Below, piece after piece: positions 41,708 to 50,943 of a stretch of DNA of 50,943 nucleotides; within the stretch, counting starts at the first letter, position 1, and each line of letters starts with the position of its first letter. Under the pieces are notes generated by a model. The model saw only the letters and a list, made by a program, of their open reading frames with translations, did not search any database and was not told the origin of the DNA. The DNA comes from an uncultured Pelagibacteraceae bacterium (lineage in GTDB: Bacteria > Pseudomonadota > Alphaproteobacteria > Pelagibacterales > Pelagibacteraceae). Location: contig CACIPU010000007.1 of assembly GCA_902588625.1 (NCBI GenBank), forward strand, positions 1-50,943. The letters are read 5' to 3'. The position numbers were made by a program, and so were the translations under genes.

Positions 41708-44279
41708 AACAACATTAGCTTTAACATCATTTACTGGTGGCGAATTATCAGCAAAGATGGATGGAAGGACTGACTTCGAAAAATACGCATCAGGCTGTAA
41801 AACTTTAGAAAATATGTTGGTACATCCTCAAGGAATGGCATCAAGAAGAGTGGGAACTCAATTTATTTCAGAAGTTAAAACAAGTTCTTTAAAAACAAGA
41901 TTAATACCTTTTGAATTTTCAACAACTCAAACTTATATGTTGGAATTTGGAAACCAATATATTCGTTTCTTTAAAGATAAAGGTCAAATATTAGAAGGCG
42001 ATAAAACTATATCAGCGATTACTAAAGCTAATCCTGGAGTAGTCACCGCCTCTTCTCACGGATATTCTGATGGAGATTTTGTTGTCATTAGTTCAGTTGC
42101 TGGTATGACGCAAGTCAACGGTAAGACTTTTAAAGTTTCAAATAAAACAACAAATACTTTTGAATTAGAAGATATAGATGGAACTGATGTTAATACATCT
42201 GGCTATAGCACCTACACTTCTGGTGGTACAGCAAATAGAATTTATCAAATAACAACAAGCTATACGACTGCTCAACTTTTTGAATTAAAATTTGCACAGT
42301 CCGCAGATATTTTATACATCACTCATCCATCACATGAAGTGAGTAAATTATCAAGAACAGGTCATACAAGTTGGACTTTATCTGAAGTAGATTTTGCAGA
42401 AACAGGACCATACTTAGATGCCAATACAACAGCGACAACTTTAACACCAGCCTCTTCTGGAACTGGAACTGGCGTTAATATAACAGCTAGTGCTATTACA
42501 GGAATTAATAGTAATGCTGGTTTTCAAACAACTGATGTTGGAAGAATATTAAAATTTAATAGTGGCGAAGCTAAAATTACAGCTCGTACTAATACAACAG
42601 TTGTTGTTTGTACGATAACAAAAGCATTTGCTAATACAGATGCAACGGCATCATTTCAATTAGGAGCCTGGTCAGATACAGATGGATTTCCATCTTCAGT
42701 TTCTTTCTTTCAACAAAGATTAGTCTTTGCAGGTACAACTAATTATCCGCAAACTTTATATTTTTCTAAATCTGGCGATTATGAAAATATGACAAGTGGA
42801 ACTAATGCAGCAGATGCTATGGTTTATACTATTGCTTCTAATCAAGTTAATGCCATTCGTTATTTAAAATCACAACGAACATTAATTATTGGTACGACTG
42901 GTGGAGAATACACCGTAGATGCTGATGGAACAGATGCAGCTATTACGCCAAGCAATATTAATATTAGAAAACAATCCTCTTATGGAAGTGCTAATGTTGA
43001 TGCTTTAGCGGTTGGAAATGCTGTTATCTTTTTACAAAGAGCTAAAAGAAAAATTAGAGAACTGGCTTATAACTTTGATCAAGATAGTTATGTTGCACCT
43101 GACTTAACCATTTTAAATGATACCGTTACTAAAACTGGTATTAATGAAATGGAATTTCAACAATCTCCAGATAGTATTATTTGGTGTGTTCGAGATGATG
43201 GTCAATTAGGTGCTTTAACTTATCAACGATCAGAAAATATAGTTAGTTGGACAAGACATAAATTAGGTGGTCATTTTGCAGAAGCAACAATTACAGTTTC
43301 TGATTATGATAACATTTCTGTTGGTACAACTTTAAAATTAACAAAATCTGATGGTACATCTGTTACGTTTACATCAGAAGCTGCAGGTGCTTCCTCACCT
43401 TCTGAAACTTTAGGATTTAGACCATACACAAATAATAACACGACAGCCGATAATATTTTTACTGCTATCAATGCTCATGCAGATTTTACAGTAGCAAATC
43501 CAGCAGCAGCAGTTGTAACTATTAGAGAAAGTTCACACGCAGCTACAGGATTTTTAACTATTGAAAGTTCAGACAATGATCGTTTAACAGTTTCAAATGA
43601 AGGTCATTCAGTTGTAGAAAGTGTTGCTTCTATTTCTGGATCTTTAAATGAAGATGAATTATGGGTAATTGTTAAAAGAACTATTGATGGCACAACAAGA
43701 CGTTATGTTGAATGCTTTACTGATTTTGATTTTGACGAAGCTACTCAAACAGATTTCCATTTTCTTGATAGTGGATTATCATACGATGGAACAGCAACAA
43801 CATCGATTACAGGCTTAGATCATTTAGAAGGCGAAACCGTAACCATCATTGCAGATGGTGGAACACACTCAAGTAAAATAGTAAGTTCAGGAGCCATTAC
43901 ATTAGATCGAAGTTCAAAAAAAGTAAAAGTAGGATTAGGCTATAATAGCATACTACAAACAATGAGAGTAGAAGGTGGTGCTGGACAATATGAAGGTACT
44001 GCTCAAAGCAAAACTAAAAGAATATCAAAAGTAACTTTAAGATTATTTGAAACTGTTGGAGCAAAAGTGGGTCCAAGTTTATCTAAATTGGAAACAATAC
44101 CATTTAGAACAACATCCGATCCAATGGACACAGCCGTTTCAACATTTCTAGCAGGTGATAAAACAATAGAATTTGACGATGATTATAACTCGGATGGTTT
44201 TGTTTTTGTAAAACAAGATCAGCCTTTACCGTTAAGTATTTGTGCAATTTATCCTGAGCTTGTTACACACGATGGTTAA
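41700..44279 (+). CDS. Tail tubular protein B (gp12-like nozzle protein)
   Basis: 859 residues. The start, TTLALTSFTGGELSAKMDGR, then FEKYASGCKTLENMLVHPQG and SRRVGTQFISEV, is diagnostic of T7 gp12-type tail nozzle proteins and their relatives in siphoviruses. Further features: YMLEFGNQYIRFFKDKGQ, FFQQRLVFAGTTNYPQTLYF, and the C-terminal YNSDGFVFVKQDQPLPLSIC. The middle has Thr/Ser/Gly-rich beta repeats, including an inserted region near 530-620 that may be a surface domain. Confidence 0.92.
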   Translation: MPRTTLALTSFTGGELSAKMDGRTDFEKYASGCKTLENMLVHPQGMASRRVGTQFISEVKTSSLKTRLIPFEFSTTQTYMLEFGNQYIRFFKDKGQILEGDKTISAITKANPGVVTASSHGYSDGDFVVISSVAGMTQVNGKTFKVSNKTTNTFELEDIDGTDVNTSGYSTYTSGGTANRIYQITTSYTTAQLFELKFAQSADILYITHPSHEVSKLSRTGHTSWTLSEVDFAETGPYLDANTTATTLTPASSGTGTGVNITASAITGINSNAGFQTTDVGRILKFNSGEAKITARTNTTVVVCTITKAFANTDATASFQLGAWSDTDGFPSSVSFFQQRLVFAGTTNYPQTLYFSKSGDYENMTSGTNAADAMVYTIASNQVNAIRYLKSQRTLIIGTTGGEYTVDADGTDAAITPSNINIRKQSSYGSANVDALAVGNAVIFLQRAKRKIRELAYNFDQDSYVAPDLTILNDTVTKTGINEMEFQQSPDSIIWCVRDDGQLGALTYQRSENIVSWTRHKLGGHFAEATITVSDYDNISVGTTLKLTKSDGTSVTFTSEAAGASSPSETLGFRPYTNNNTTADNIFTAINAHADFTVANPAAAVVTIRESSHAATGFLTIESSDNDRLTVSNEGHSVVESVASISGSLNEDELWVIVKRTIDGTTRRYVECFTDFDFDEATQTDFHFLDSGLSYDGTATTSITGLDHLEGETVTIIADGGTHSSKIVSSGAITLDRSSKKVKVGLGYNSILQTMRVEGGAGQYEGTAQSKTKRISKVTLRLFETVGAKVGPSLSKLETIPFRTTSDPMDTAVSTFLAGDKTIEFDDDYNSDGFVFVKQDQPLPLSICAIYPELVTHDG

Positions 44280-44721
44280 TTGGATAGTAAAAGAATTTAA
44301 ACAAGAACACGCAGACGAAATTGTTTCTTACGGAATGAATAGTAAGTTAATGGAAGTTGATGCGTCTTATAAAGATCATCGTATATGTACTGCTGACAAA
44401 GGTAATGCTTATACTTTGTTCGTTGATAAGAAACCAATTGTTGCAGGTGGAATAATTATTTTGTGGGATGGTGTTGCTGAAGGCTGGGTAATGGCTTCAC
44501 AAACTATTTATGATGTTAAATTTTTAGCGTGTAAAGAAATTAAAAGAAGAACCGACATTCTCTGTAAAAAGAATAATGTCAAAAGATTACAAACAACAGT
44601 CAAATATAATTTTAAAACAGGCATTCGTTTTGCAACGTGGCTTGGATTAAAGCCTGAAGGTGTCATGAGAAAATATGGACCTGATGGATCTGACTATTAC
44701 AGGATGGCAAAGATATATTAA
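44272..44721 (+). CDS. gp13-like internal protein with acetyltransferase-type fold
   Basis: I choose the ATG at 44,272 (VNWIVKEFKQEHADEIVSYG) overlapping the nozzle gene by 8 bases. 149 residues with the GNAT-like order: KGNAYTLFVDKKPIVAGGII strand pair, a central helix (FLACKEIKRRTDILCKK), and a final RLQTTVKYNFKTGIRFATWL then GLKPEGVMRKYGPDGSDYYR. In T7-like phages the protein at this place (gp13, DUF2833) helps virion maturation. Enzyme activity is not implied. Confidence 0.8.
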   Translation: MVNWIVKEFKQEHADEIVSYGMNSKLMEVDASYKDHRICTADKGNAYTLFVDKKPIVAGGIIILWDGVAEGWVMASQTIYDVKFLACKEIKRRTDILCKKNNVKRLQTTVKYNFKTGIRFATWLGLKPEGVMRKYGPDGSDYYRMAKIY

Positions 44722-44722
44722 T

Positions 44723-45157
44723 ATGGCATGGATTACAGCATTAGGAAGTATAGCAGCAGCTCAAGCTTCTATACAAATTGGTAAATATAATGCGGAGTTG
44801 TTTAATCAACAAGCTGCTTATCAGAATGCAAAAGCATTACAACAAAGAGAAGTTTATAACCAATTAGATCGACCAAGATTAATTAAACAACAAAATAGAG
44901 ATTATTCAAATTTCTTTGTTCAAAGTTTAATGAGTGGAGCTGAAGTTGCAACAGGTTCGGCTTATGAAAGTTTATTAGAATTTCAAGTTAATCAAAAAAC
45001 TGATTTAGATATTGCAGATTATAATGAAAATATTGATTTTATAGATGCTAGAAATCAATCTTTGTTATTAGAAGCTAAAGGTAAATCAGAAGCTTTTAAA
45101 GGAAGAGCCTTAGCTGGTCCTGAATATATTAAAGCTGGAGCATCATTGTTAGGATAA
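44723..45157 (+). CDS. Internal virion protein gp14-like
   Basis: 144 residues from the ATG at 44,723, two bases after the gp13-like stop. Start AWITALGSIAAAQASIQIGK is hydrophobic and helical, then FNQQAAYQNAKALQQREVYN and AEVATGSAYESLLEFQVNQK. This Ala/Gln-rich, small internal protein is found directly after gp13-like genes; in T7 gp14 forms the outer-membrane part of the ejection channel. Confidence 0.75.
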   Translation: MAWITALGSIAAAQASIQIGKYNAELFNQQAAYQNAKALQQREVYNQLDRPRLIKQQNRDYSNFFVQSLMSGAEVATGSAYESLLEFQVNQKTDLDIADYNENIDFIDARNQSLLLEAKGKSEAFKGRALAGPEYIKAGASLLG

Positions 45158-45159
45158 TT

Positions 45160-46791
45160 ATGGCTAAAATGGAAATATACCAATCTAAAGCGCAAGCTAA
45201 AACACAACAGGTTATGAATGTAGGTGGTACTTTATCTTTACCTTTTGAAATTGCTCAAGCTCAAGGCGCATCTATTAATAAATTAACATCAGCAGTTAAA
45301 AAGATTAGAGATCAACGTCAAGCTACTCAGGATAAAAACAAAGCAAGAAAAATTATTAAAGACATAGATCCAGATATTAAGAATATTTTTAAAGATTTTC
45401 AAAATTCTTCAGATGTTGCAAATCTTGAAGATTTTTATAAAAAAACTGACATTAAAAATTTTAGAAGAAAATTATGGTTTAAAAATAAAAGAGTTAAAGA
45501 ATTAGTTGGAGATTATATTTATAAAGAGCAAATTCAATTAGGTGATCGATTGATGACTAAAATTACTACTAATCATGCTCTTGAAACACAACAAACACAT
45601 GATGACGAATTAGCGGAGTATAAATTAAAAGCTTCTTCTAATGATCAAAATACAAGAAATTTTGGTTATAGAGATATTGAAAGTTGGTTTGCTGATCCAA
45701 ACAATCAAAATAAATATCCTCCTGCTGTATTTCAAAAATTATATAACGATACTTTTGCAGATATAAGAAAACTTCAATTACAGTTTAATATTAAAAATGA
45801 TCCTGGATATGTAATTGATAATTTTAAAGCAATTTCAAAAAAAATTGGAAATAAAAAAGAAGCAAAGAAAGCTTTAAAAGCAGCTAAAAAAAGTTGGGTA
45901 AGCAAACAAATTTCTAAAGATTGGGATGAATTACAATTTGAAGAAGCTGATACAAAACAAAAAATAGCAAACTTTGCAGAAATTATAAAACGAGTAAATA
46001 GTGGTGAACGAATACCAACGCTAGATGATATTGAGGATTTATTTGATGAAGAAGGAATTAACTCTTCACAATATGCAGCGATCATTGATCTTTATGCAGA
46101 TCCTAAAAAATTAAGCAAACGAAGAGTTGTTGATATGATTAATGCTCAACTGTTTGTTGCTAAGGATGCTGAACAGTTAGACGCTTTAGAAAAACAAATT
46201 AATTTTGATGCAGATTTAATTACTCAATTAAATGTAAAAGATATTTCTGCTTTTAAAACAATCTTTGATAAATACATACAAGATAAACCTGGTTTTAAAA
46301 TGTATCAACATTTTGGAAAAAAATTAAATACTAATTTAGGTAAAATTGAAAATTCTGGAGGTTATGTTTTAGGATCTGGAAAATCATCAGAAAGTGATAA
46401 TCAATTAACAAGAATTGATGGAATGAAAATGTATAATGATTTAATTGCAGCTGATGTTCAACCAGGTGATGCTTATATTCAAACTTTAAATGCTTATCAA
46501 AATGAAATTACTTTACCAACAATTTATCAAGTAGTTCAACCAACATCGATTAAAATATTAGAACCACCTGAAGATACGGTTAAAGATCCTGGAAAATGGT
46601 TTGAAGATAAAAGAAAAGAAGTTTTAGAAAATTATAAAAATGGAACAATAGATTTTAATTTATATCAAGCTGATGTTAATGCAGTTGGTATTATTGAAGA
46701 TTATTTTAAAGTTTTACAAAGTATCGATGGACAAGTTTTTGCTTTTGCAGATAAAAGAACAGCAATTAGTACAGGTGAACAAGGAGAATAA
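45160..46791 (+). CDS. Internal virion protein (gp15-like by position)
   Basis: 543 residues, strongly helical and Lys/Asp/Gln-rich. It begins AKMEIYQSKAQAKTQQVMNV, and the middle contains long helical runs (KKIGNKKEAKKALKAAKKSW). Size, composition and place suit the T7 gp15-type ejection protein, but I see no specific motif. It ends with a stop/start overlap with the next gene. Confidence 0.65.
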   Translation: MAKMEIYQSKAQAKTQQVMNVGGTLSLPFEIAQAQGASINKLTSAVKKIRDQRQATQDKNKARKIIKDIDPDIKNIFKDFQNSSDVANLEDFYKKTDIKNFRRKLWFKNKRVKELVGDYIYKEQIQLGDRLMTKITTNHALETQQTHDDELAEYKLKASSNDQNTRNFGYRDIESWFADPNNQNKYPPAVFQKLYNDTFADIRKLQLQFNIKNDPGYVIDNFKAISKKIGNKKEAKKALKAAKKSWVSKQISKDWDELQFEEADTKQKIANFAEIIKRVNSGERIPTLDDIEDLFDEEGINSSQYAAIIDLYADPKKLSKRRVVDMINAQLFVAKDAEQLDALEKQINFDADLITQLNVKDISAFKTIFDKYIQDKPGFKMYQHFGKKLNTNLGKIENSGGYVLGSGKSSESDNQLTRIDGMKMYNDLIAADVQPGDAYIQTLNAYQNEITLPTIYQVVQPTSIKILEPPEDTVKDPGKWFEDKRKEVLENYKNGTIDFNLYQADVNAVGIIEDYFKVLQSIDGQVFAFADKRTAISTGEQGE

Positions 46792-47696
46792 TGGAAGAAA
46801 ATAATTTTAATATTGCTGAACGATTAACCAGCTATGAAAGTTCTAAAGCAATGCGTAATAGTAAAGCTTATAAACTTTTAGAAGAAAATCACGTTGATAC
46901 CAATGAAATACTTGGTATAAATAAAGAAGCTTTAGCAGGTAGTTATTCAGCTAAAGATAAAGATCCAGTTATCCAAAAAGCTAAAGAAAAAAGTTTTATG
47001 GATGGTGTTTTTGAATTAGGAGAAAATTTAAAAAATTCTGATGTAGCTACATCTATTAAATCAAGAGTACCAGAAGGATTAATTAATGCTGCTGATTTTG
47101 GTACAAACATATTTAATTCTTTTGATAGGCTTTTTAGTCTTGATCCAAATTATCAATCAACGGACATTTTTAATAAATGGTCAGCGAATTTAGATAAAGC
47201 TAGAAATTCATATAAAGAAAAAAGAAAAGATATTGAAGGCTCAGTATCGGATTTAGCTGGAATGCTATTACAAGATGCACCTTATGCGGCTGCGCTTTAT
47301 CCAGTCTTTAATAAATTTACATCAAAACCAAAAGCGACTGCTTTAGCTTTGGGTGTAGGATATGGAATAGCTTTTGAAGAAGATAAAAATATTTTTCTTC
47401 CAAGTGAAGCAATTACAAAATTTAAACATTTGCTTAATATTTTGCCTGATACTCCTGAAGATCAAATAGCCGATGATGTTATTGAAGCTTTTGAAGGATC
47501 AGCTATGTTTTATTTAATTCCAGGTACAATTAAAGCATTACAATTTATGAAAAGAAGATTACCAACGAAAGAAGTTGTATCTGATTTATCTAAGATTGGT
47601 GCTGCTGGAACAGTTATGGGTATATCTGCAACTAAGACTAGATCAAATGAAAAACCAGTTATTGATGTAAGTAAAAAACAACTTATGAAAAATTAG
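46791..47696 (+). CDS. Virion-region protein of unknown function
   Basis: 301 residues: helical charged N-terminal half, then a more hydrophobic part (DLAGMLLQDAPYAAALYPVF, PKATALALGVGYGIAFEEDK, SAMFYLIPGTIKALQFM) that may contact a membrane. Probably another ejection protein. The gene ends at a TAG, but the frame stays open for 33 more codons to a TAA directly before the next start (see finding). Confidence 0.55.
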   Translation: MEENNFNIAERLTSYESSKAMRNSKAYKLLEENHVDTNEILGINKEALAGSYSAKDKDPVIQKAKEKSFMDGVFELGENLKNSDVATSIKSRVPEGLINAADFGTNIFNSFDRLFSLDPNYQSTDIFNKWSANLDKARNSYKEKRKDIEGSVSDLAGMLLQDAPYAAALYPVFNKFTSKPKATALALGVGYGIAFEEDKNIFLPSEAITKFKHLLNILPDTPEDQIADDVIEAFEGSAMFYLIPGTIKALQFMKRRLPTKEVVSDLSKIGAAGTVMGISATKTRSNEKPVIDVSKKQLMKN

Positions 47697-47798
47697 TCTG
47701 AGAATGTATCGGACACAATAGTATTTCAAAACAAACAAAAAAGAAGTAAGAAAAGAATATCCTCAAGAATTTCTTTTTTTAAATCAGGAAAATTATAA
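47697..47798 (+). other. 102-base spacer, open in frame with the upstream gene
   Basis: Reading on after the TAG at 47,694 gives SENVSDTIVFQNKQKRSKKR, then ISSRISFFKSGKL and TAA at 47,796. The stretch also contains AAAAGAAT and ATTTCTTTT, which can pair with one bulged base before a T-run, so a weak terminator is an alternative reading. AGGA before 47,799 is the ribosome site of the next gene. Confidence 0.35.
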
Positions 47799-50711
47799 AT
47801 GGCAGATATAGGTAGAATAATAACTACTGGCGCAAAAACTAAAGTCGGTAAGGAATTTACAAAAGATATAATAGAGGCAGCTCAAGGTATAATTAAAACA
47901 GGTAAAACAACTGAGGCTACTAAATTATTAAAAAAGAAAAAAACACCAGTTAAAGTTGGTGATCAAGAAACGCAAGTTGTAGAAGGCGCTGAAACTGTTG
48001 TTAAATTAAAAAAGAAAGATATTAAAGTTAAAAAACCTGAACTTAGTACAGAGCAAACTGATGAGTTTATTGATTTATTTAAAGGAAGTAAAATTCCTAA
48101 GACTATTTTAAAAGATTTTAATTTTAATAAAATTACAAGTAGCGAAGATATAAAAAAGATAATCCAGCTTACTTCTCAATCTATGCGTGGTCAGATAGAT
48201 AAGCAAAAAAGAGGAGTACAAACTCAAGAGATTACAAAAAGACTTGCTACCTTAGTTGGTAAAAATGAAAAAGATTTAACAAGAACTTTATTAGAATTAA
48301 AACCTGGTCAAACTTTAAATGCTGAATATATTTTAGCTGCAAGAGAACTTTTGGTTGCTGGTCAAACTAAATTAGATGGTATGGCTAAAAAGCTTACTGA
48401 TGTTAGTCGTATTGGTAAAGTAACCGATGATGAGCGATTAGCTTTCAGACAACATCTTGCTTTAATGAGTGAATTTCAAAAAGTTATTAAAGGTGTTCAA
48501 ACAGAAACAGCCAGAGCTTTACAACAATTTAGAATACCAACAAGAGAAAAGAAATTTTCAAGTGTAGATTTAGATGCTTTAAACAAAGAAGCTTTATTAA
48601 TTGAGTTAGGTGGTGGTGATGAAATTTCAGCAGTTGCTAAACTTTATTTACAAGCAGGAAGTAATGAAGCTAAATTAAAATTTGCTCAAAATACTGGAGG
48701 ATTTAAAAATTTAAGAAAAGCATCCGATAGTGTTGCTGAAGTTTTTTTAAATGTCATTTTATCTAATCCAATAACTCACGTTAGAAATAGTGCTGGTAAC
48801 TGGTTCACTATGGGGATTAATAATTTTGAGAGAAGAGCTGCTGCAAAAATGTATGGTGGCACAACAAAAGATGGTTTAGCTGAATTTGAAGATATAGCCA
48901 AAATGTACGGAAAGACTATGGCGGCTCAAGAGATGCAAAAAGCTCTTGGTGAAGCTTTAAGTAAAGGTGGTGTAACAGGTTTTTTAAAAAATTTCGATCA
49001 ACAGATTGCATCTAATTTTGGTGGTACTAGTAAAATAGAATTATTTGGAAAACATTTAACTGGAGAAAATTGGAACGCTACATCCAAATTTGGAAAAAAT
49101 ACTATTGATGGTATTGGAAATGTTTTAACTTTAGGAAGAGTTCCAACTCGTCTTTTAACAGTAATGGATAATTGGTTTAAAAACCAAGAGTACCGTTCAG
49201 AATTATACGCAATAGCTTATAGAGAAACGATGCAGATGTGGCGTGAAGGTTGGTTAAAACAAAGTGATATGGCAGCTTATATGGCTGATCGTGTTGTTAA
49301 TCCAACTAAAGCAATACAAGAAGCAGCTTATGATGCTGCACATTATGTAACGTATCAAAACAAATTAAGTAAGCAATCTGGAAACAAATTAGCAGAATTT
49401 GGAAACCTTTTACAAAAAGGTAAATCTAAATCTGGGTTTATGTCTTGGTTGGCAAATTATTATTTACCATTCATACAAACACCAACAAATATTGCTTCTT
49501 TTGCTGCAGAGCGAACTCCAATGTTAGCAAGTCTAGCTTCAAGATACCAAGCAGAAATTGCTGCTGGTGGGGCAAGAGCGCAAATGGCTAAAACAAGATT
49601 GCAGTTGGGTTATATGTTTTATACTTCAATGGCTACAGCTGGATATTTTACTGGAGCTATAGGTGGAAGTGATATTCAAATTCCAGGAAAAACAACTGGC
49701 GGTAAAAGAGAGTTAATGAAAGGATTTGGTTATCAACCAAATGCAATCAGAGTACCGATTGGCGAAGATAAGTATGCTCAATTTAATTTAACAGGTCTTG
49801 ATCCTGTTAGTTTTATGATGTCCATGGCTGGTAATAGTGGTCAAGCTATAAATTTAGCTTTGCAGTCAGGAGCTGATCCTGAAGCATTAGCTGACGCTGC
49901 AATGCTTATGTCTTACGGTTTCGGAGAAATATTATCCAACGGAACTTATATGCAAGGTGTTGGAAATTTACAAAGAGATTTAACTAACATAACAAAAGTT
50001 ATAGCTGGTGATAGATCTTCTAATAAAGCTTTACAACAATGGTGGAATAGATTTTCTGCATCCTTTGTTCCAGGATTTGCTAAATCTATCGGAAAAAATT
50101 TACCTACTATTAATGAAGAAGGTAAAATAGCTTATTTTAATGATGACTTACAAAAACAAGCTGTTGAGTGGAACGAGTTTTTATTAAGAAACATTAACGA
50201 AAAGAATTTAGAATACGATTACAATATATTTGGTGAACGAATAGAAAAATTTGGTTTTTATTCAACAATACAAAAAACTGATGTATCAAAGGCAGTCGAA
50301 GAAGTAATGCCTAACATACGACCTATTAAAGATAATATTCAATATACTTATGCAAAAGGAATGAGTGTTCAAATACCTTTAGATAGCGAACAGTTAAGAT
50401 TTTATAAAAAAAATGCTGGTATAAATTTTATGGATCTTATGAGAAATAGAGTTTTTAAAAATCCTTTATGGCAACCAGACACAGAAGAAATTGTAAAACA
50501 AAAATTAATAACAACAGCTTTAAGTGATGCAAGATCTTTGGCTAAAGATCAATTACTTAATCCTGAAAATGGATTTCTTGAAGATTTACAATCAAAAGGC
50601 GATGAACTTAAAATTAAAAAAATACTAAAAGAACAAGGAGGAAAACCAATTATCAACGATAACTTTGGAATATTAAATAATGACAATATCAACAACAACA
50701 ATCAAGAATAG
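47799..50711 (+). CDS. Large internal virion protein (gp16-like by position and size)
   Basis: 970 residues, helical. N-terminal 90 residues are Lys/Thr-rich. Further regions: a coiled part (about 90-260), FLNVILSNPITHVRNSAGNW near 315-335, RVPTRLLTVMDNWFKNQEYR near 445, and SWLANYYLPFIQTPTNIASF then RTPMLASLASRYQ near 545-580, followed by Gly-rich hydrophobic segments (YMFYTSMATAGYFTGAIGG). The 'SNP.TH.RN' and 'NW...QEYR' pattern is seen in large internal/ejection proteins of many podoviruses. No lysozyme or transglycosylase motif is visible. Confidence 0.7.
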   Translation: MADIGRIITTGAKTKVGKEFTKDIIEAAQGIIKTGKTTEATKLLKKKKTPVKVGDQETQVVEGAETVVKLKKKDIKVKKPELSTEQTDEFIDLFKGSKIPKTILKDFNFNKITSSEDIKKIIQLTSQSMRGQIDKQKRGVQTQEITKRLATLVGKNEKDLTRTLLELKPGQTLNAEYILAARELLVAGQTKLDGMAKKLTDVSRIGKVTDDERLAFRQHLALMSEFQKVIKGVQTETARALQQFRIPTREKKFSSVDLDALNKEALLIELGGGDEISAVAKLYLQAGSNEAKLKFAQNTGGFKNLRKASDSVAEVFLNVILSNPITHVRNSAGNWFTMGINNFERRAAAKMYGGTTKDGLAEFEDIAKMYGKTMAAQEMQKALGEALSKGGVTGFLKNFDQQIASNFGGTSKIELFGKHLTGENWNATSKFGKNTIDGIGNVLTLGRVPTRLLTVMDNWFKNQEYRSELYAIAYRETMQMWREGWLKQSDMAAYMADRVVNPTKAIQEAAYDAAHYVTYQNKLSKQSGNKLAEFGNLLQKGKSKSGFMSWLANYYLPFIQTPTNIASFAAERTPMLASLASRYQAEIAAGGARAQMAKTRLQLGYMFYTSMATAGYFTGAIGGSDIQIPGKTTGGKRELMKGFGYQPNAIRVPIGEDKYAQFNLTGLDPVSFMMSMAGNSGQAINLALQSGADPEALADAAMLMSYGFGEILSNGTYMQGVGNLQRDLTNITKVIAGDRSSNKALQQWWNRFSASFVPGFAKSIGKNLPTINEEGKIAYFNDDLQKQAVEWNEFLLRNINEKNLEYDYNIFGERIEKFGFYSTIQKTDVSKAVEEVMPNIRPIKDNIQYTYAKGMSVQIPLDSEQLRFYKKNAGINFMDLMRNRVFKNPLWQPDTEEIVKQKLITTALSDARSLAKDQLLNPENGFLEDLQSKGDELKIKKILKEQGGKPIINDNFGILNNDNINNNNQE

Positions 50712-50943
50712 TTACTCAGGTAACGGTTCTACTACAGCATTTTCTTACACTTTTAAACTTTCAGATGAAGATGAAATACAAGTTATAGAAAGATCTTCTA
50801 CTGGAACTGAAACGGTAAAAACTAAAACAACACATTATAGTGTTTCAGGTGTAGGAAACGCATCTGGTGGAACAGTTACGATGGGTTCTGCTCCAGCTTC
50901 TGGTGTTACTTTAATTTTAAGAAGAGCAACAGCACAAACGCAA
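50680..50943 (+). CDS. Tail fibre protein, N-terminal part, truncated by window end
   Basis: The ATG at 50,680 overlaps the preceding gene by 32 bases. The 88 codons to the edge read TISTTTIKNSYSGNGSTTAF, SYTFKLSDEDEIQVIERSST, later THYSVSGVGNASGGTVTMGS and VTLILRRATAQTQ. This is the N-terminal tail-attachment domain of T7-type fibres and related tailspikes (Y.G.G.T..F.Y.F......I.V). The receptor-binding part lies outside the window. Confidence 0.85.
   Translation, partial: MTISTTTIKNSYSGNGSTTAFSYTFKLSDEDEIQVIERSSTGTETVKTKTTHYSVSGVGNASGGTVTMGSAPASGVTLILRRATAQTQ

Larger units (their letters stand above)
23651..50943. mobile_element. Prophage with T7-like particle genes, right end outside window
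   Basis: From the cut tRNA-Asn to the right edge all genes are phage-type: integrase, leftward early/lysogeny operon, divergent control region, then rightward terminase, portal, scaffold, capsid, tail-tube, internal virion and tail-fibre genes. Composition is visibly less AT-rich than the host part. The particle module is podoviral. No phage RNA polymerase or DNA polymerase is seen. attR, lysis genes and the rest of the fibre must lie to the right. Temperate podoviruses of SAR11 bacteria have been reported; I have not compared this one with them. Confidence 0.93.

Noticed and set aside
1-50943. CRISPR array, IS element, rRNA operon, toxin-antitoxin or phage-defence island
   Set aside because: No spaced repeats, transposase, rRNA sequence or recognisable defence genes were seen anywhere in the window.

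Overview
The window reads as one contig of a very AT-rich alphaproteobacterium, most likely the SAR11 clade (Pelagibacter and relatives), carrying the left part of an integrated temperate podovirus. The assignment rests on extreme AT bias, Lys/Asn/Ile-rich proteins, minimal spacers, frequent 1-8 base gene overlaps and the gene order. It comes from reading the proteins, not from a database search.

Host part (1-23,650). From the left: the end of a divergent DUF2066-type gene, purM-purN (purine synthesis), ndk and pepA on the minus strand, then a tight plus-strand run lptF-lptG-lptD-surA-pdxA-rsmA (LPS export, outer-membrane folding, vitamin B6, 16S rRNA methylation). Convergent to it lie gmk, acpP, fabG and fabD (fatty acid synthesis). 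At about 14,455-14,466 the 5' half of rpsF runs directly into the 5' two thirds of argS on the other strand. Both essential genes are cut at one point with a short shared AT-rich sequence, so this is either an assembly or amplification chimera or a real deletion. Then come dgt, an erpA-type Fe-S carrier gene, xthA, a manC-type gene, ilvD, valS, an intact tRNA-Cys and the 5' half of tRNA-Asn.

Prophage (about 23,651 to the right end, incomplete). The host tRNA-Asn is cut just after the anticodon and is followed by a tyrosine integrase gene. A leftward early operon (25,474-31,796) carries small unknowns, an XRE regulator, a ribbon-helix-helix protein, a likely single-strand annealing protein paired with a PD-(D/E)XK nuclease, an excisionase-like wHTH protein and a 426-aa candidate lysogeny repressor. 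A divergent control region with operator-like inverted repeats (31,797-31,940) separates it from a rightward operon: nuclease-like and winged-helix/HTH proteins, terminase small and large subunits, portal, Bbp19-like protein, scaffold, major capsid, tail tubes A and B, gp13- and gp14-like proteins, large internal virion proteins and the start of a tail fibre. The particle genes are T7-like. No phage RNA or DNA polymerase is in the window; lysis genes and attR would lie beyond the right edge.

Non-coding signals worth attention: (1) an 18-nt inverted copy of the tRNA-Asn D/anticodon-arm sequence inside a 15-bp hairpin just after the integrase gene; (2) a diverged, colinear second copy of the attL/integrase-leader block between the two terminase genes, with a tRNA-Asn anticodon-arm look-alike; (3) a GC-rich, highly structured in-frame insertion between two active-site motifs of the phage nuclease; (4) a 21-bp operator-like repeat at two early-region promoters.
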